Origin: Gamsiella multidivaricata
Taxonomy: Eukaryota; Mortierellomycota; Mortierellomycetes; Mortierellales; Mortierellaceae
Reading direction: 5' to 3'
DNA length: 64,000 bases
Assembly (NCBI RefSeq): GCF_025024155.1
Contig: NW_026251777.1
Location: 1-64,000 of the forward strand
Shown in pieces: positions 53,516 through 64,000 of this stretch (the first letter of the stretch is position 1; each line of letters opens with the position of its first letter). Made by a program: the position numbers and the translations under genes. Below the pieces are notes generated by a model, which was not told the origin of the DNA, did no database searches, and was given only the letters and a program-made list of their open reading frames with translations.

Positions 53516-55715
53516 GAGGTTGTGCAGTTATAGAATTTTTTTTTTTTTTTTTTTTTTTTTTATAACAACTTGTCTCTCGAGTCAATTGACTCTGCGAATC
53601 TATCAGACTAACTAGCAAAGATCTACTATCGCTGTCCTCACCACCAAAGCGGAACCGATCCACAGTCGCCAAAAGACAGGTCACATTCCCCGGGCCTGCC
53701 CCTAGGGCCTGCGCAACAATTGCCACACCTCATCAGTGTGTTAAAAGCTGAAAACACCTTGTTACAAGAAGGGTATCTTCCCCATCCCCTCCATGGTTGT
53801 CAACCGCCTCCTCCCTTGCAGGCAATCCAGCAGCGTCCGATCCGCTGCGTCTGGGTCAAGCACGGGGCCAGGGCAGCTCCCGTTTACATGGTCAGCGAGT
53901 AATGCACCACACGGACATTGGTCATCGTCGCTAATGTATCCATACCCATCACTCCAGTCCCCTCTCGGTCCCTTGTATGGAGTTCGTTTCATCTTGGCTG
54001 TGATCCCCCATTCTCGCTCTCGAGCAATAGTGGCCTTGCAGCGTGGTTTCCAGATCAGCTCCGTAGCTTTCTCCTCAATAAAGCCGACGAACTTGTTTTT
54101 TTTTTTTTTTTTTTTATTAACATAAATCCCCATGAGCACAAGACGCATGGTCCGCAAAGGCCTTGAAGCCATAGATGCCTTCCATGCACGGCAGAGCCGC
54201 ATCCCCTACCAACTATGTTGGCTTGAGGCGTCAAATTCATAACCCATGTCGCATAGCTAGCCTAACCTAACTCCTGCGTGACCTGTTGCGCGATACACGT
54301 CTCCTAATCCAGATCCAATGTTAATAAAGTTGTTTTTAAACCGAATAACCCCTCCATTATGTCCAACTTCCCTCGCCCCAAGCAATGCTGTAGCACCCTA
54401 TAATCCGCGGCCCGTCTACCTTCCTGGATCTCCGTTGCAAGTAACCGTCTCCCTTTCAAATCAGAGAAATCACCAACACTACGTTGGTGTCCCCGATCAC
54501 CGTTGCGTCCTCCGGCGCGTTTGCTCATGAAGGTGATTCCAACTGACTTTTCCCAGGCGACAGTGTCCTCGCATCGTTTGTTCCATATCTTGGTCCTGCC
54601 AAATTCTTCGATCCTGCTCACGAACTTTGTCACCATGATCGTCGCAATCCACTTAGTGGTGGTAAATAGCTGCTTCCAGGTCTCAATGAGTCCCGTTGGC
54701 ACCAAACCTCGGTATAAGTCCTTGACCTCCCAATCTGCCTCACTCTCCGGCTCCTCTTCTTCCGCAACCCGATATGTCCCTCGCCTTTCCGCCGTCCCCT
54801 GAATCCACTGCATTGACTCCCAGATAGCCTTCGTTCCTGTTGCCGAGAAGTTGGGACAAGTCGCAGTGAAGGGCTTGTCCTTCCGTTCGGCCTCCTCTCT
54901 CTCCTGTTCCCATTTTCGCACTGCCTGTCTCCATGCACGATATCCATTCAACTCCACTTCCTCCACCGCGTCCCTCCACTCTTGTCGCTGGTCGCACAAG
55001 GTAGCTGAACAACGCCAAAGATGATCGTTCGTCTCTGGTTCCCTCTCACACCTACGACATATGTCCGTTTGGTAGGTATCTGGATGTCGTTTCTTCATCG
55101 CCTGCAATGTCGGCAAATCTCCATGCAGCTTCTCGATCCTGTGCGAACGTAAACGACAGTCTTCCAGGCTGGTGTATAAGCGCTTTGGCGGGTTGTTATC
55201 GTGTAAGATCCGTAGCGTGGGCGCCCATGCTACCGACCGCCAATCCTTGATGTAGGTCCTCGTTCGATGCTGCAATGTCCACTGATAATGGTGCCGTACC
55301 GCGGACTGCAACTTCAGTATCTTCCTCAAGTCCAGGTCTGCACTGTGCGTTGCAAACTGTGCGTGGCATTTCAAATCATGGTGCTGCGTTGCGTCTAGCC
55401 TCCATAGTCCTGTATCGATCCCATGTGCTGCCTTGGCAACAGTGTCTGCAGCCTCGTTGCCACGGTGTCCAGCATGTCCTCGTACCCAATGCACAGATAT
55501 ACCTTGTCCTTGTTGCAAGAAGGCATAATGCACCATCGCCCACCACTGTGCATCTGCAGATCTCAAACGCTGCCTTGCTGTTGCTGAATCCCGCTGCTGC
55601 ACCAACTCCTTGAAATTGTTGACGACTGTGAGATTGTCGATGTAGATGTCGACGTTCTCTTCCCTTGGGCTGATAATAAAGCCGACGAACTTGTGAATGA
55701 GGTTGTGCAGTTATA
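53516..55715 (-). mobile_element. Composite LINE-A/LINE-B insertion, 5'-truncated
   Basis: The insert 53533-55698 lies between exact 17-bp duplications, GAGGTTGTGCAGTTATA at 53516-53532 and 55699-55715. Read on minus it is LINE-A (55698 to about 54115, coding then 3' UTR, ending ATGTTAAT and poly(A)), then LINE-B (about 54095 to 53560, ending ACAAGTTGTTATA and poly(A)). LINE-B encodes a C-terminal piece related to LINE-A (KPRCKATIAREREWGI versus NKRCEDTVAWEKSVGI). It sits beside an older T run at 55716-55738. Confidence 0.75.
54304..55698 (-). pseudogene. LINE-A ORF2 C-terminal part (RNase H and zinc knuckle)
   Basis: An open frame of more than 430 codons, truncated at the 5' end by incomplete reverse transcription. 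It retains the last RNase H motif, HWVRGHAGHRGNEAADTVAK (near 55430-55510), and a Cys/His cluster, CRRCEREPETNDHLWRC (near 55020-55075). Reverse transcriptase and endonuclease are missing. RNase H plus this knuckle fits the Tad/I-like group of fungal LINEs; the clade is a guess. Confidence 0.8.
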
Positions 55716-56462
55716 TTTTTTTTTTTTTTTTTTTTTTATTCAACATGGCCTCCGAGAGAGAACAATCAGTGCTGGTTTCCTAGTGAATAGTCTCTGAGAC
55801 TTGTGTCTATCTGGCCCTAAATCTTCTAGTGTGGCAGTCGCACCATCTCCAACAACTTCACTGTAACCTCCCTAAGCGTCCCGAGGTCTTTCTCCTGCGA
55901 TCCGCTCGGCTAGCTGGCAGGCTCCTCACCTGCAAATCTGCCAAGACCATCTCTCCAATTGTAACCTGTACATCTGGGAGATGGTCTTGGTTTCTTGAGA
56001 GCACGGAATCCGTTCTACTGGCTTGCGAGCCGACTCCTCTACTATTGTAACATTTCCTCCTCCTCCTCGTCCCGTCTTTCCTCCACCTGAGGTCACTGGA
56101 TGTGAGCTCAGATTAGCCTATTATAAAGTGGGCCTACTCACTTTTGAACTTATACCTGTAACCCCGGCAGGGGTAGCTAAGACGCATGCTGCCAGTGCAG
56201 TGGAATAACTTGTACACCCTGGTGTATAGCTGGGAAGTTCTGAACCAGCGCCTCTCGAAGTCCGGAGGCTAGCGCAAGGGCGAAATTTATTCTGAGCATT
56301 TTGTCAAGCGTTAAGGAAGGGGAAAGGAAACCCACAACGATTACATGGGGTAGTGCCACTCAATGTGGGGGTCGCCGGGGAAAGGAAACCCACATAACTG
56401 AAGTGGGGTAGTACGCCCGACTCATGCTCCAAATAAATTTCTATGCGTAGCACATATTACTG

Positions 56463-56544
56463 TGCTTTAACCAGGGCTCGAACCTGGTCCCTTCGCGTTA
56501 CAAGGGAGGTGCCCTGACCAGTATGCTAACTGAGCCATCGGGCC
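56463..56544 (-). tRNA. tRNA-Thr-like gene (TGT anticodon), irregular
   Basis: On minus, GATGGCTCAGTTAGC gives an A-box, CTTGTAA an anticodon loop with TGT inside a CCC/GGG-type stem, and CCAGGTTCGAGCCCTGG a perfect T-arm. The D-loop is longer than usual, and I cannot pair the 3' acceptor (TTAAAGC) with the 5' side, so it may be a pseudogene or a tRNA-derived SINE head. Confidence 0.5.
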
Positions 56545-56652
56545 GGACCATTGTGCAGTTATAGAATGTGTGCGAATAAGGAATCCATGCAATTAGAGAA
56601 ATAAATGTATGCGGCATATATAGGTTCATAGAAATGAGCGTTCATCGGAGTT

Positions 56653-56733
56653 GTCAACTTGGCCGAGTGGTTAAGGCGTATGCCTGCTAAGTGTATGGGA
56701 TTTCCCGCGCAGGTTCGAACCCTGCAGTTGACG
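56653..56733 (+). tRNA. tRNA-Ser (GCT anticodon), second copy
   Basis: Identical to 43696-43776 but in the opposite orientation. Its 5' end is the boundary of the inverted duplication. Confidence 0.93.
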
Positions 56734-57344
56734 CGAAACTATTTTTGCTCAGCCGCTCTCGGAAGCCCCACCTGTCCGTAGTGGTGGAGTGAGCTGTCAG
56801 TGGTAGTAGTCGTAATAGTGTGATAGTGATGGACTGCGCTGCCGACTCTTGTATTTCTGAGAATGATTTTATTTTTACTCTGGACCGACCAATCCTTAAA
56901 AGCGACGATCTCGCCTGAAGCGTCTGGAGCGAGCAGGCAAACGGAACTAGAGATCATCCTTAACCCCTCCGTCACAGACCCAACACGGGAGGTTTCCTCA
57001 ACGGACTTTGAACAGAGCGAATGGCCCCACCGGGCAGGTCTTTGACTACAATATCGGATTCCTACAGCTATGGTCCTACAACCCCTAATTGAGCTGTTGG
57101 TAATATGTAGTACGAGAGCACTGAAACAGCATACTCCCTTCATCTTACCATAATCCCATCTTCACTTTGGGGTCCCCCGTGACATCGTTCTTGAATGTCG
57201 AGAGCTTGAAGATGAGTCCAGTGCTTGCTGACTGGCGGCGATAGTGATGCTGATAGCACTAGGATAGGGAGTAGCTCGAGAAAAAAACGCGAGTTGGGCG
57301 AGCTGTGCGTGTAGGGCTTGGACTTGCAGGACAAGGTGTGTTTG
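56653..57344. repeat. Inverted duplication, copy 2
   Basis: Reverse-complement partner of 43085-43776, about 13 kb apart. It comprises the tRNA-Ser and the 3' end of the decayed DDE element. Flanks on both sides differ between the copies. Confidence 0.8.
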
Positions 57345-58492
57345 ATAGCCTGAGGATAGCATTCGTATTGGGGGAGCGTTTTTTAACGGTCTTGCCCTAT
57401 TATAAAGAGTTCATTCCAACGCTTAATCCTAGAATTCGATGTAAGAAGGAGAGAAAGAGCCGACATCGAAGGATCAAAAAGCAACGTCGCTTTGAACACT
57501 TGGCTGCCACAAGCCAGTTATCGCGGTGTCTGGTCTTACGCTCCAATTGGGAAGCAGATGTACGATTATTATTAAGGTAAACATTTATTTGCACACCTGT
57601 CTTTATTTCGATTTGGGTTTTCAGTTGCGATAGTAGTAATCTATGCTCCATAGTGCCAACGAAAAAGAGGTATGGTTCCCTCAACTGGACTGGGAAGTTC
57701 ACAACGAAACTGTGGACACGGAGGGGTCTTTAGTAGCGGGTCTTTGTCGTTGCCACTATTTCCCGAAATAGGCACATGTTGAGTGTGGGCACTCTTTTTA
57801 GAGTGTGGTCGCCTGAACTCATGGAATTACACAACAAACAATCCAGATGTGGCGCCCTCGATACATAGTTGATTGTTGCCACGTCGCGTTCCAAGACAGG
57901 ACGCTCAGACCACATTATTTAAGGGCGGCGTTGGCACGTGGAGAGCGGCCAGGACCTTTTCTATGTTAAAACTCGGGAGCACAGCTTGTACCGCAGACCG
58001 ATTGTCCTAATCCCGGGGTAAGGAGGCTAGAACAGATATCTCAACCAAGGATCCGTACAAACTGCAGTATGACAAAGCCGCCTTGTCCAAAGACAGCACA
58101 GGAAGCAGGAAAAGGAGAGATACGGGGTGGAACAGAAGGTCAAACATGCTGTGCGGGGACAAGCATGGAGACAAGACATATCCTCAACTGTACAGTATTC
58201 CTGGCATGGATCTAGGGCGAGATGCGGTTCACTGAAGAACTAATACGAGAAACTATGCGGTTGGAAGAGGAGAATCTGGGACCAGTACTCGGCCGAAGAC
58301 AGGAACAGAGCTTTATGTGGTGGGTATGAACTGTTCTTGGTGGCGATTTCCAGCAAAAAAAAAAAAAAAAAAAGGGGGAAGGAGAAATGGTGTATTATTT
58401 GACAAGCATGGATTGTTTTATTTACAAACTATTTACTGTAGATGATGGGCGAGATCTTTTGTTTTTGCTGCTGTAGCACTCAAAGTCCTATA
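57345..58492. other. Intergenic
   Basis: No supported gene. An A19 run lies near 58355-58373, just outside the 3' end of the next gene. Confidence 0.45.
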
Positions 58493-59845
58493 TTAGTAGT
58501 GGGATCGGTCGCCTTTGACTTCAGCATCTGCAACTGAAAAGCTCATCTCTTGACCGCTGTGAGGCCGCGGTAACTTGATACGTGGGGGCAGTGCAGGGGA
58601 AGTTGACACAAAGGGCACAGGCATCGGCATCGGCATATGCATAGGCACAGACATCGAGCTGTTCTGCTGCATTGGTGGATAGAATTCCTGCCTTGGATAG
58701 TTTCGTACTCCTGTGTACCTTGCCATCGGTTGAGGGATGATCTCTTCATCCTCGTCCAACTCCTGTTTATCTCCAAAGTACATCGGTTGGCTTTGGTTTT
58801 GGTGCGACAGCGTCTGTATGGGAACCTCCGTGTCCACATCTTGGCCACGCATCGTTGGTGAGTTATGATGGCTGTGGAATGAGGGCTGTTCTTGGTGTGG
58901 CGGAAGGTTGTTCCTGAACTCGTCCGACGAGCTTATTGACACGTTGTCGTCGGATGAGGCGTTCGATAGGTTCGAGCTCCTCTTTGCATCAAACATAATC
59001 GAGGCGCTCGAGAACCGCGAGGGATCAAAGTTGGGGTCGAAATCGATGATCGACGTGGCAGAGAAGCGGTTGTTATTGTTCGACTGACTGAAATCCAGGA
59101 AGGCCGAGAATCGGTTCGGGGCGACAAGACTCTCACCCTCTGCAAACTTGTTAGGATGTCCCGATTCCTCGTCTTCGTCCTCCTCGACCCCTATGGGAGC
59201 ATTACGGCTGTTGATGGTTCCCTGGTTGCTGTGCTTGTTGAGGCTGACGCTGCGGTGAAGCGAGCTCTTGACCTGGGCAGCAGGCGCAACCACAGTCGCG
59301 GAGCGGGAACGAGTAGACCGGCCAGATAAGGATTGTCTGGGTCCCAGCTCCTCCTTTTCATTGATGGGTTCGTCCGAGGTGAGGGAAATCTGCTGGAACT
59401 GTCCCAAGGACTCCTCACGCTCCAATGTTCGGCTCCTATGATCTCCTGCGCCCTTCTCGAAGGCAATCGGTGCAGATCGTGTTCGGTGATGGACATTCGA
59501 GGGTGGTGACAGGTCCTTGGGAGCAGGGGCAGCAACGAGGGTCGAAGACGAACTATGTCTCTGGAAGTACTTTTCAGTCTTTTCTTGGTCCATGAACGTA
59601 GGCAGGAAGCGCTGGAGCTGGCCGATCCTCCGCGATGCGCGTCGTTTACGGACGCAGCAGAAAAAGAGCGCGAGGGAAAGAATGAGCACGAGTGAGCCCC
59701 CGACTGCTGTTGCGACGACGACGGTCTTGTTATCGGGGGGAGCTGGTCCACTGTCATCCGACGGGGGAGCGCGCTTGTAGTGAGAGAATGGCAATCGGTT
59801 TTGGTATATGCAATCCATTGGATCCACGACGCAGGAGGGTGCCAT
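58493..59845 (-). CDS. Single-pass membrane protein, unknown function
   Basis: A 450-aa protein from ATG 59845 (MAPSCVVDPMDC), the first in-frame ATG. About 40 residues precede one membrane segment, VVVATAVGGSLVLILSLALF (residues about 41-63), followed by CCVRKRRASRR, a stop-transfer charge cluster, so the long C-terminal region is cytoplasmic. That region is Ser/Asn/Pro/Gln-rich and lacks a recognisable domain; it contains PMPMPMP-type repeats near residue 420 and RFSAxx(F/S) motifs repeated three times. The topology resembles fungal wall-stress or plasma-membrane adaptor proteins, but I do not recognise the family. Confidence 0.75.
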   Translation of the reverse strand: MAPSCVVDPMDCIYQNRLPFSHYKRAPPSDDSGPAPPDNKTVVVATAVGGSLVLILSLALFFCCVRKRRASRRIGQLQRFLPTFMDQEKTEKYFQRHSSSSTLVAAPAPKDLSPPSNVHHRTRSAPIAFEKGAGDHRSRTLEREESLGQFQQISLTSDEPINEKEELGPRQSLSGRSTRSRSATVVAPAAQVKSSLHRSVSLNKHSNQGTINSRNAPIGVEEDEDEESGHPNKFAEGESLVAPNRFSAFLDFSQSNNNNRFSATSIIDFDPNFDPSRFSSASIMFDAKRSSNLSNASSDDNVSISSSDEFRNNLPPHQEQPSFHSHHNSPTMRGQDVDTEVPIQTLSHQNQSQPMYFGDKQELDEDEEIIPQPMARYTGVRNYPRQEFYPPMQQNSSMSVPMHMPMPMPVPFVSTSPALPPRIKLPRPHSGQEMSFSVADAEVKGDRSHY

Positions 59846-60022
59846 GTTGGTAGTTTGATACGTGACAGAAGGGTTTATGTACAAGAGGTGTGCTTGAATC
59901 GCAGTCTGGTGCCTGGCGAAATGTTGTTGCTTGAGCAGAAGCGTTGGGGCGATTATGGCAGAGAAGTAAAGATAGCACGCACGGATGAGGAGCAAGAGGG
60001 ACAATGGAGAGGAGCAAGCGGT

Positions 60023-60055
<33 letters not shown>

Positions 60056-62196
60056 TAAAGAACAAAAACACGAGTAAAGAGAAAAAGAAGAGGGGGCACT
60101 GCATTATTCATGGACATATAAATACATTTTTAACGCGTTTGGTTGCCGTGTCCATTCCAGTCCCTGCCGGTGGTTGGTTGGTTGGCATGGGCGCAAGGCG
60201 AGGCAAGGCGAGAAAAGGTCATTGGATGCCTGTTGATTCTCCTAGCCTAGCCTGGAACTGCCTTCCGCCATCCCGAGTTGGGCAATGCTGGATGCTGCAT
60301 GACAACAGAGATATCGAAAAGGTAAAAAGGGTCAGTAAAGACAGCGGTATAATATAGGGCGTACATAGACACACGGACGGGGAGGGGAGAGGAGGAGGGA
60401 GGAGAGGGATGGCTATGTTGTCTACATGCATACGCCTAGACAGCCAAAAAAAAACCCCTCCCCTCCACGAGCCAGCCCATGCATTCTGACATCGTATACA
60501 AACTCAGAAGGTTGGCTGTGGACACGGGCGCTGTTCCTCCCTCTTCAAGTCGATTCCCTGCTGATAGATTACTAGTCTATTGGAGGTCATTTCTTTCTTT
60601 TGGGTCAAAGGGTGGGTGTTGTGAACTACTCGCGGTTGTAGAGTCTACCGTGCGAGTGTATGTGTGCGAAGAAAAGGTGTTATTTTTAGGGCAGTGCGTT
60701 CTTTCTTTCTACAACACCGCATGGTCTCCGCTTCTTTTTCTTCCTTCTTCAGTAATGAGCGCATTGTTCAACCGACAGATCAGAAGACGAACAACAACAG
60801 CGGCAGTACACAAACACGAGCTGGGAAGAGAGAGACCAAAGAAGCAAAAGACAGGAGAAACCGATTTATTTTTATCACACCGACTACCACAGGGCGCACA
60901 TGTACTAAAATAGATAAACAAATACAGCAGTGGGCATAGACCTGTCAATGCATTGCCGCCCCTATCCAGGACTGCAGCTGACAAACAGGCTGTTTACATG
61001 CTTACAACACAACACCACACCTATGCGTCCTATCTATCCTCCTATCCTATTCTACATGAACAGCGCACCATGGTCATCATTCCACCTCCCATCCCTGCTG
61101 TCTTGTCTCATTCATGTCTTGTCTCATTCATGTCTCTCCCTGGGGGGTAAACTACGAGGAGATGTACCATGTCCACTCTAGGTGGATAGGATACGGCGTT
61201 GCATTGTAATGATGCCGTGTGTATATGTGCAGATGTTGTATCGGGGCTGGCTGGCTGACTGGCTGTCAAGGTCTGCTGTATGTATGTAAAGAAGATCAAA
61301 AGTTGATTGGTCAACGCCACACATCTTTCTGTGTTGTTATGTTGTGCGCCATTGTACTCCCGCAGCCTGGTCTTCATGTACCACAACGGGCCTTGTTCAA
61401 CTCTTCGACCGGTGGCAGTGTCCAAAAAGACAAAATCATCAAACAATTGCTGCTTCGCCTATTGGGTAGTTAATATCTGTCGTTATCCCGATGAAAAACT
61501 ATCGCGCGTAGTCTGCAAGCTAGCCCTGTAGCCCAACACAGCCTCATCTATAGGTTTAGTCTAGGTTAAAGGCAGCCCAATTACCCCCAAATCCAAGAGA
61601 AAGGTGGGGAGGGGAAAGGGAAAGGGCTGTAGAAGCACAACGTGTGGGATATATGGTGTCCATCTTGGAAAGGAATCGGGTATAGACTCAGGTACAGGAC
61701 ATGGGCTTGACCGCGCGGTATCACTTTTTACCAGGATTGAGACTTGGCTCATATTTTTTCTTCGTGTCACTCCTCTCCATATTACGTATCCACAGCATGG
61801 AACCATTGAATGCTCTGTTCCTGCTCTCTTGACATTCAATAGGGTGCACAGCGCGCACCTTTCCTTGCAGTGAACATTGTTCTTCCGACTGCCCCGACAT
61901 ATCCGGCCACAGCCCTCCCCAGGGATTCATAGGAAGCCCGATAGAATGATTAAATGACGCAAAGTAAATTGCGGCTGCAGCCGCGAAATCGATACGAGAA
62001 GGGAGGGGGGAGCCGATAAAAATACAATGGTCTGAGAGGCGAATGTGGATGTATTAACCAGCATCTCTTTTTATCCCTCATTCCAACCTCACCGACACCA
62101 TTCATTCATCCCTCATCGACATTGCTGCTCACGGAAACCTTGTCAGGAGAAGCAGAACCCCCCACCAGCGAACATAGGGCTTACGGATAAAACAGG
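59846..62196. other. Gene-poor region with microsatellite
   Basis: No supported gene over 2.3 kb between divergent genes. A (GTC)n tract at 60022-60053 lies in the probable 5' UTR of the membrane protein. Short frames have no domain. Confidence 0.45.
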
Positions 62197-63681
62197 ATGC
62201 CTTCAATTGACCAAAAGTACCACCAGTGGCGCGCAGATTACGTGCGAGCATGGGGCGACCTACTCTATATCGACTACAATAAGAAGGGCGAAGTCGAGCA
62301 GAAGAACGCTATTACTTGTTCTGAAGGTACAGCATAGCAATAACAATGCGCCATCCAACGGAAACGAATTTTTTTCTTGCACTGCCGCCTTCTGCATACA
62401 CAGCCTGCTCGTCTGTTTGTGTGCTGTTTTTCTTTGTCGTTGTTAGCAATTAGGCAAGTGAACCCTAACACTGACAATGCTCCTTTACGTTTGGTTCTTT
62501 TCCATATAGCAATTGGATATGGCATGTTGATCTCGGTCTTGATGCGCAACCAGCAGGACTTTGACGGACTCTTACGCTGGTTCTTGCACTTCAGGAACGC
62601 CAATGGACTTTGTTCCTGGCAACAGATCGACGACAAGCACAGCCAGACCTACTCCAACGCTCCGGACGGTGGCTGCAACTCTGCAACGGACGGCGATATC
62701 GACATCGCAACCTCTCTATTTTACGCTTCCAAGGCCTGGGGTCGCTCTCCCTGCGGTCGCTACGACTATCGACAGATCGCCATCCCCCTCTGCAAGGCGA
62801 TTTGGGACCATGAAATCAACCACCATACCTTCATGCCCACGCTCGGAGATTGGGTCAAAGTCCCCGAGTACTCGGGTGGAGCACAGTCTGGAGAGGAGAG
62901 TGCGTACACGGATGTTACACGACCGTCGGATTTCATCCTGTCAGGATTCTTGACTTTTTACAACGAGGATCCGGAGAGGTCGTCACAGTGGGCCAAGGTT
63001 ATGGACGCCATTGTCACAACAGTGCAGCATCAGGTGCAGTTGAATCCCACGGGGCTGATTGCGGATTTCTTGAAGCTCGCAGCTAATGGATATTTTGAAC
63101 CATCGCGGCACAAGATCCTCGAGAGTGACAATGACAAGGTAAAGATGACGGCAGGAACAAGGAGTTGGATCAAGTACATGTTGTGGCGTCCTGTTATATT
63201 TGACACTCACCGTGCCATTGATTTTCTGCTATCAATAGGATTATAATTGGAACTCTTGCCGTGTTCCGTAGGTCTTGACAACTATTTGTGTTTCATGTTT
63301 GATGTACTGCTGAACCTATAAGGCTCTAACAATAACCTGCCAATGGCTTTCTTCAATGTCAACAGTTGGCGTCTCTCGGTCTACTATCTTCTCACAATGG
63401 ATGCAAGAATCCAACCAGCATTGATGGCCATGTCATCCTTCTTCGGATCCCTGCCCGAGATCCACGCAGGATATCATTTGAACGGTCATAGGATCCACGA
63501 CCGTAGCTACTCGGACATGTCCTACACTGCCCCGGCATCGATCGTTATGTGGACGATGCGCCATCCAAACCTGGCGCAGGTCCAGGCCCAAATGGAGGAA
63601 CTTGAATCGGACAAGTCCTATTTCGGCGACTCGATCCAGCTCCTGTGTCTCTTGCAGGCGAGAAACCCGAAAGGATTCTAG
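62197..63681 (+). CDS. GH8-family glycoside hydrolase
   Basis: Four exons, 62197-62326, 62510-63138, 63239-63267 and 63366-63681, give 367 aa in continuous phase. GH8 enzymes hydrolyse beta-1,4 linkages (cellulose, chitosan, xylan, lichenan) with inversion in an (alpha/alpha)6 barrel. SEAIGYGMLIS carries the expected general acid Glu, and DGDIDIATSLFYASKAWG the conserved Asp pair. Exon 3 is only 29 nt and encodes DYNWNSCRVP, whose WNSCR(x)PWR block is typical. ATG 62197 follows an in-frame stop; I found no signal-peptide exon upstream, although family members are usually secreted, so a missed first exon is possible. Confidence 0.85.
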
Positions 63682-64000
63682 TCGAGGTCCATCAAGAGAT
63701 GAGCATGGGTGGTATTGGTCACATCATGCATGGGAGTTCACCGCAGTAAAGCTGAGAAACAGTAATAATAAAGCACCATCGCGGTTCGCTCGCTCGCTTT
63801 TCATGAAAATTAAGGATCTGAAGGAACTACCTGCAAGCGGGATCGGGTCTTTGCCTGCGATAGATCGGTATGGATACCCGCGTTTTTGTGTCCTGGAAAA
63901 GTGCTTTTGAGGTCATGAGGACAGGAAAAGCCATGTGGACGATATTTTCGCCCATCGGATATTTGCTCCGGCAGATGCATGGACGCGTTTTTTTATCCCT
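63682..64000. other. Downstream of GH8
   Basis: Nothing supported; probable 3' UTR with AATAATAAAGC near 63764. Confidence 0.4.

Overview
The window is nuclear DNA of a filamentous fungus. Short introns interrupt most genes, fungal cell-wall and secreted genes are present (a KRE9/KNH1-like GPI protein, a GH8 and a GH95 glycoside hydrolase), and a decaying F-box family lies next to non-LTR retrotransposon debris. The style of the F-box family and of the gene structures resembles Mortierellomycota (Mortierella and relatives). That placement is inference from gene style; no marker gene settles it.

Layout. 1-7.6 kb holds compact housekeeping genes: the 3' part of an EFM4/METTL10-type eEF1A lysine methyltransferase, eIF1A, an NDUFAF8-type complex I assembly factor, and a large reverse-strand gene that appears to fuse a glutamine- and WG/GW-repeat-rich disordered region to an eIF4A-like fold with every helicase motif degenerate. 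7.77-25.62 kb is a 17.9-kb block of mobile DNA (below). 25.8-31.7 kb holds a secreted GH95 enzyme and a protein kinase. 31.7-36.4 kb is largely empty. 36.4-44.7 kb mixes decayed transposons (a Fanzor/TnpB-like remnant and a DDE transposase remnant that share the same ends), one GPI-anchored wall protein, a tRNA-Ser and LINE tails. 44.9-51.6 kb is a row of four broken F-box genes. 53.4-57.4 kb is LINE debris, a tRNA-Thr-like gene and a second tRNA-Ser inside an inverted duplication. 58.5-63.7 kb holds a single-pass membrane protein and a GH8 glycoside hydrolase.

Main result. The 17.9-kb block consists of three diverged but structurally identical DNA elements, E1, E2 and E3. Each has long terminal inverted repeats (539, about 788 and about 347 bp) beginning with a common terminus TAGGCTCG, and each carries exactly two convergent genes: a DUF6589 protein with conserved YDN, GD(Q/L)LT and QEHxN blocks on the plus strand, and a RecQ-family helicase on the minus strand. 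Insertion sites can be read: E1 is flanked by TTTAGGGGT, E3 by GAACGAG, and E2 by ATGGGAA/ATGGAA. E2 and E3 both sit inside the last dozen bases of E1's right end, so the newer elements landed in the terminus of the resident one. In E1 and E2 the inverted repeat runs past the start codon, so both genes of one element share promoter, start and first residues. I propose these as a two-gene, RecQ-assisted DNA transposon family in which DUF6589 is the transposase. I know of no description of such a family, but could not search.
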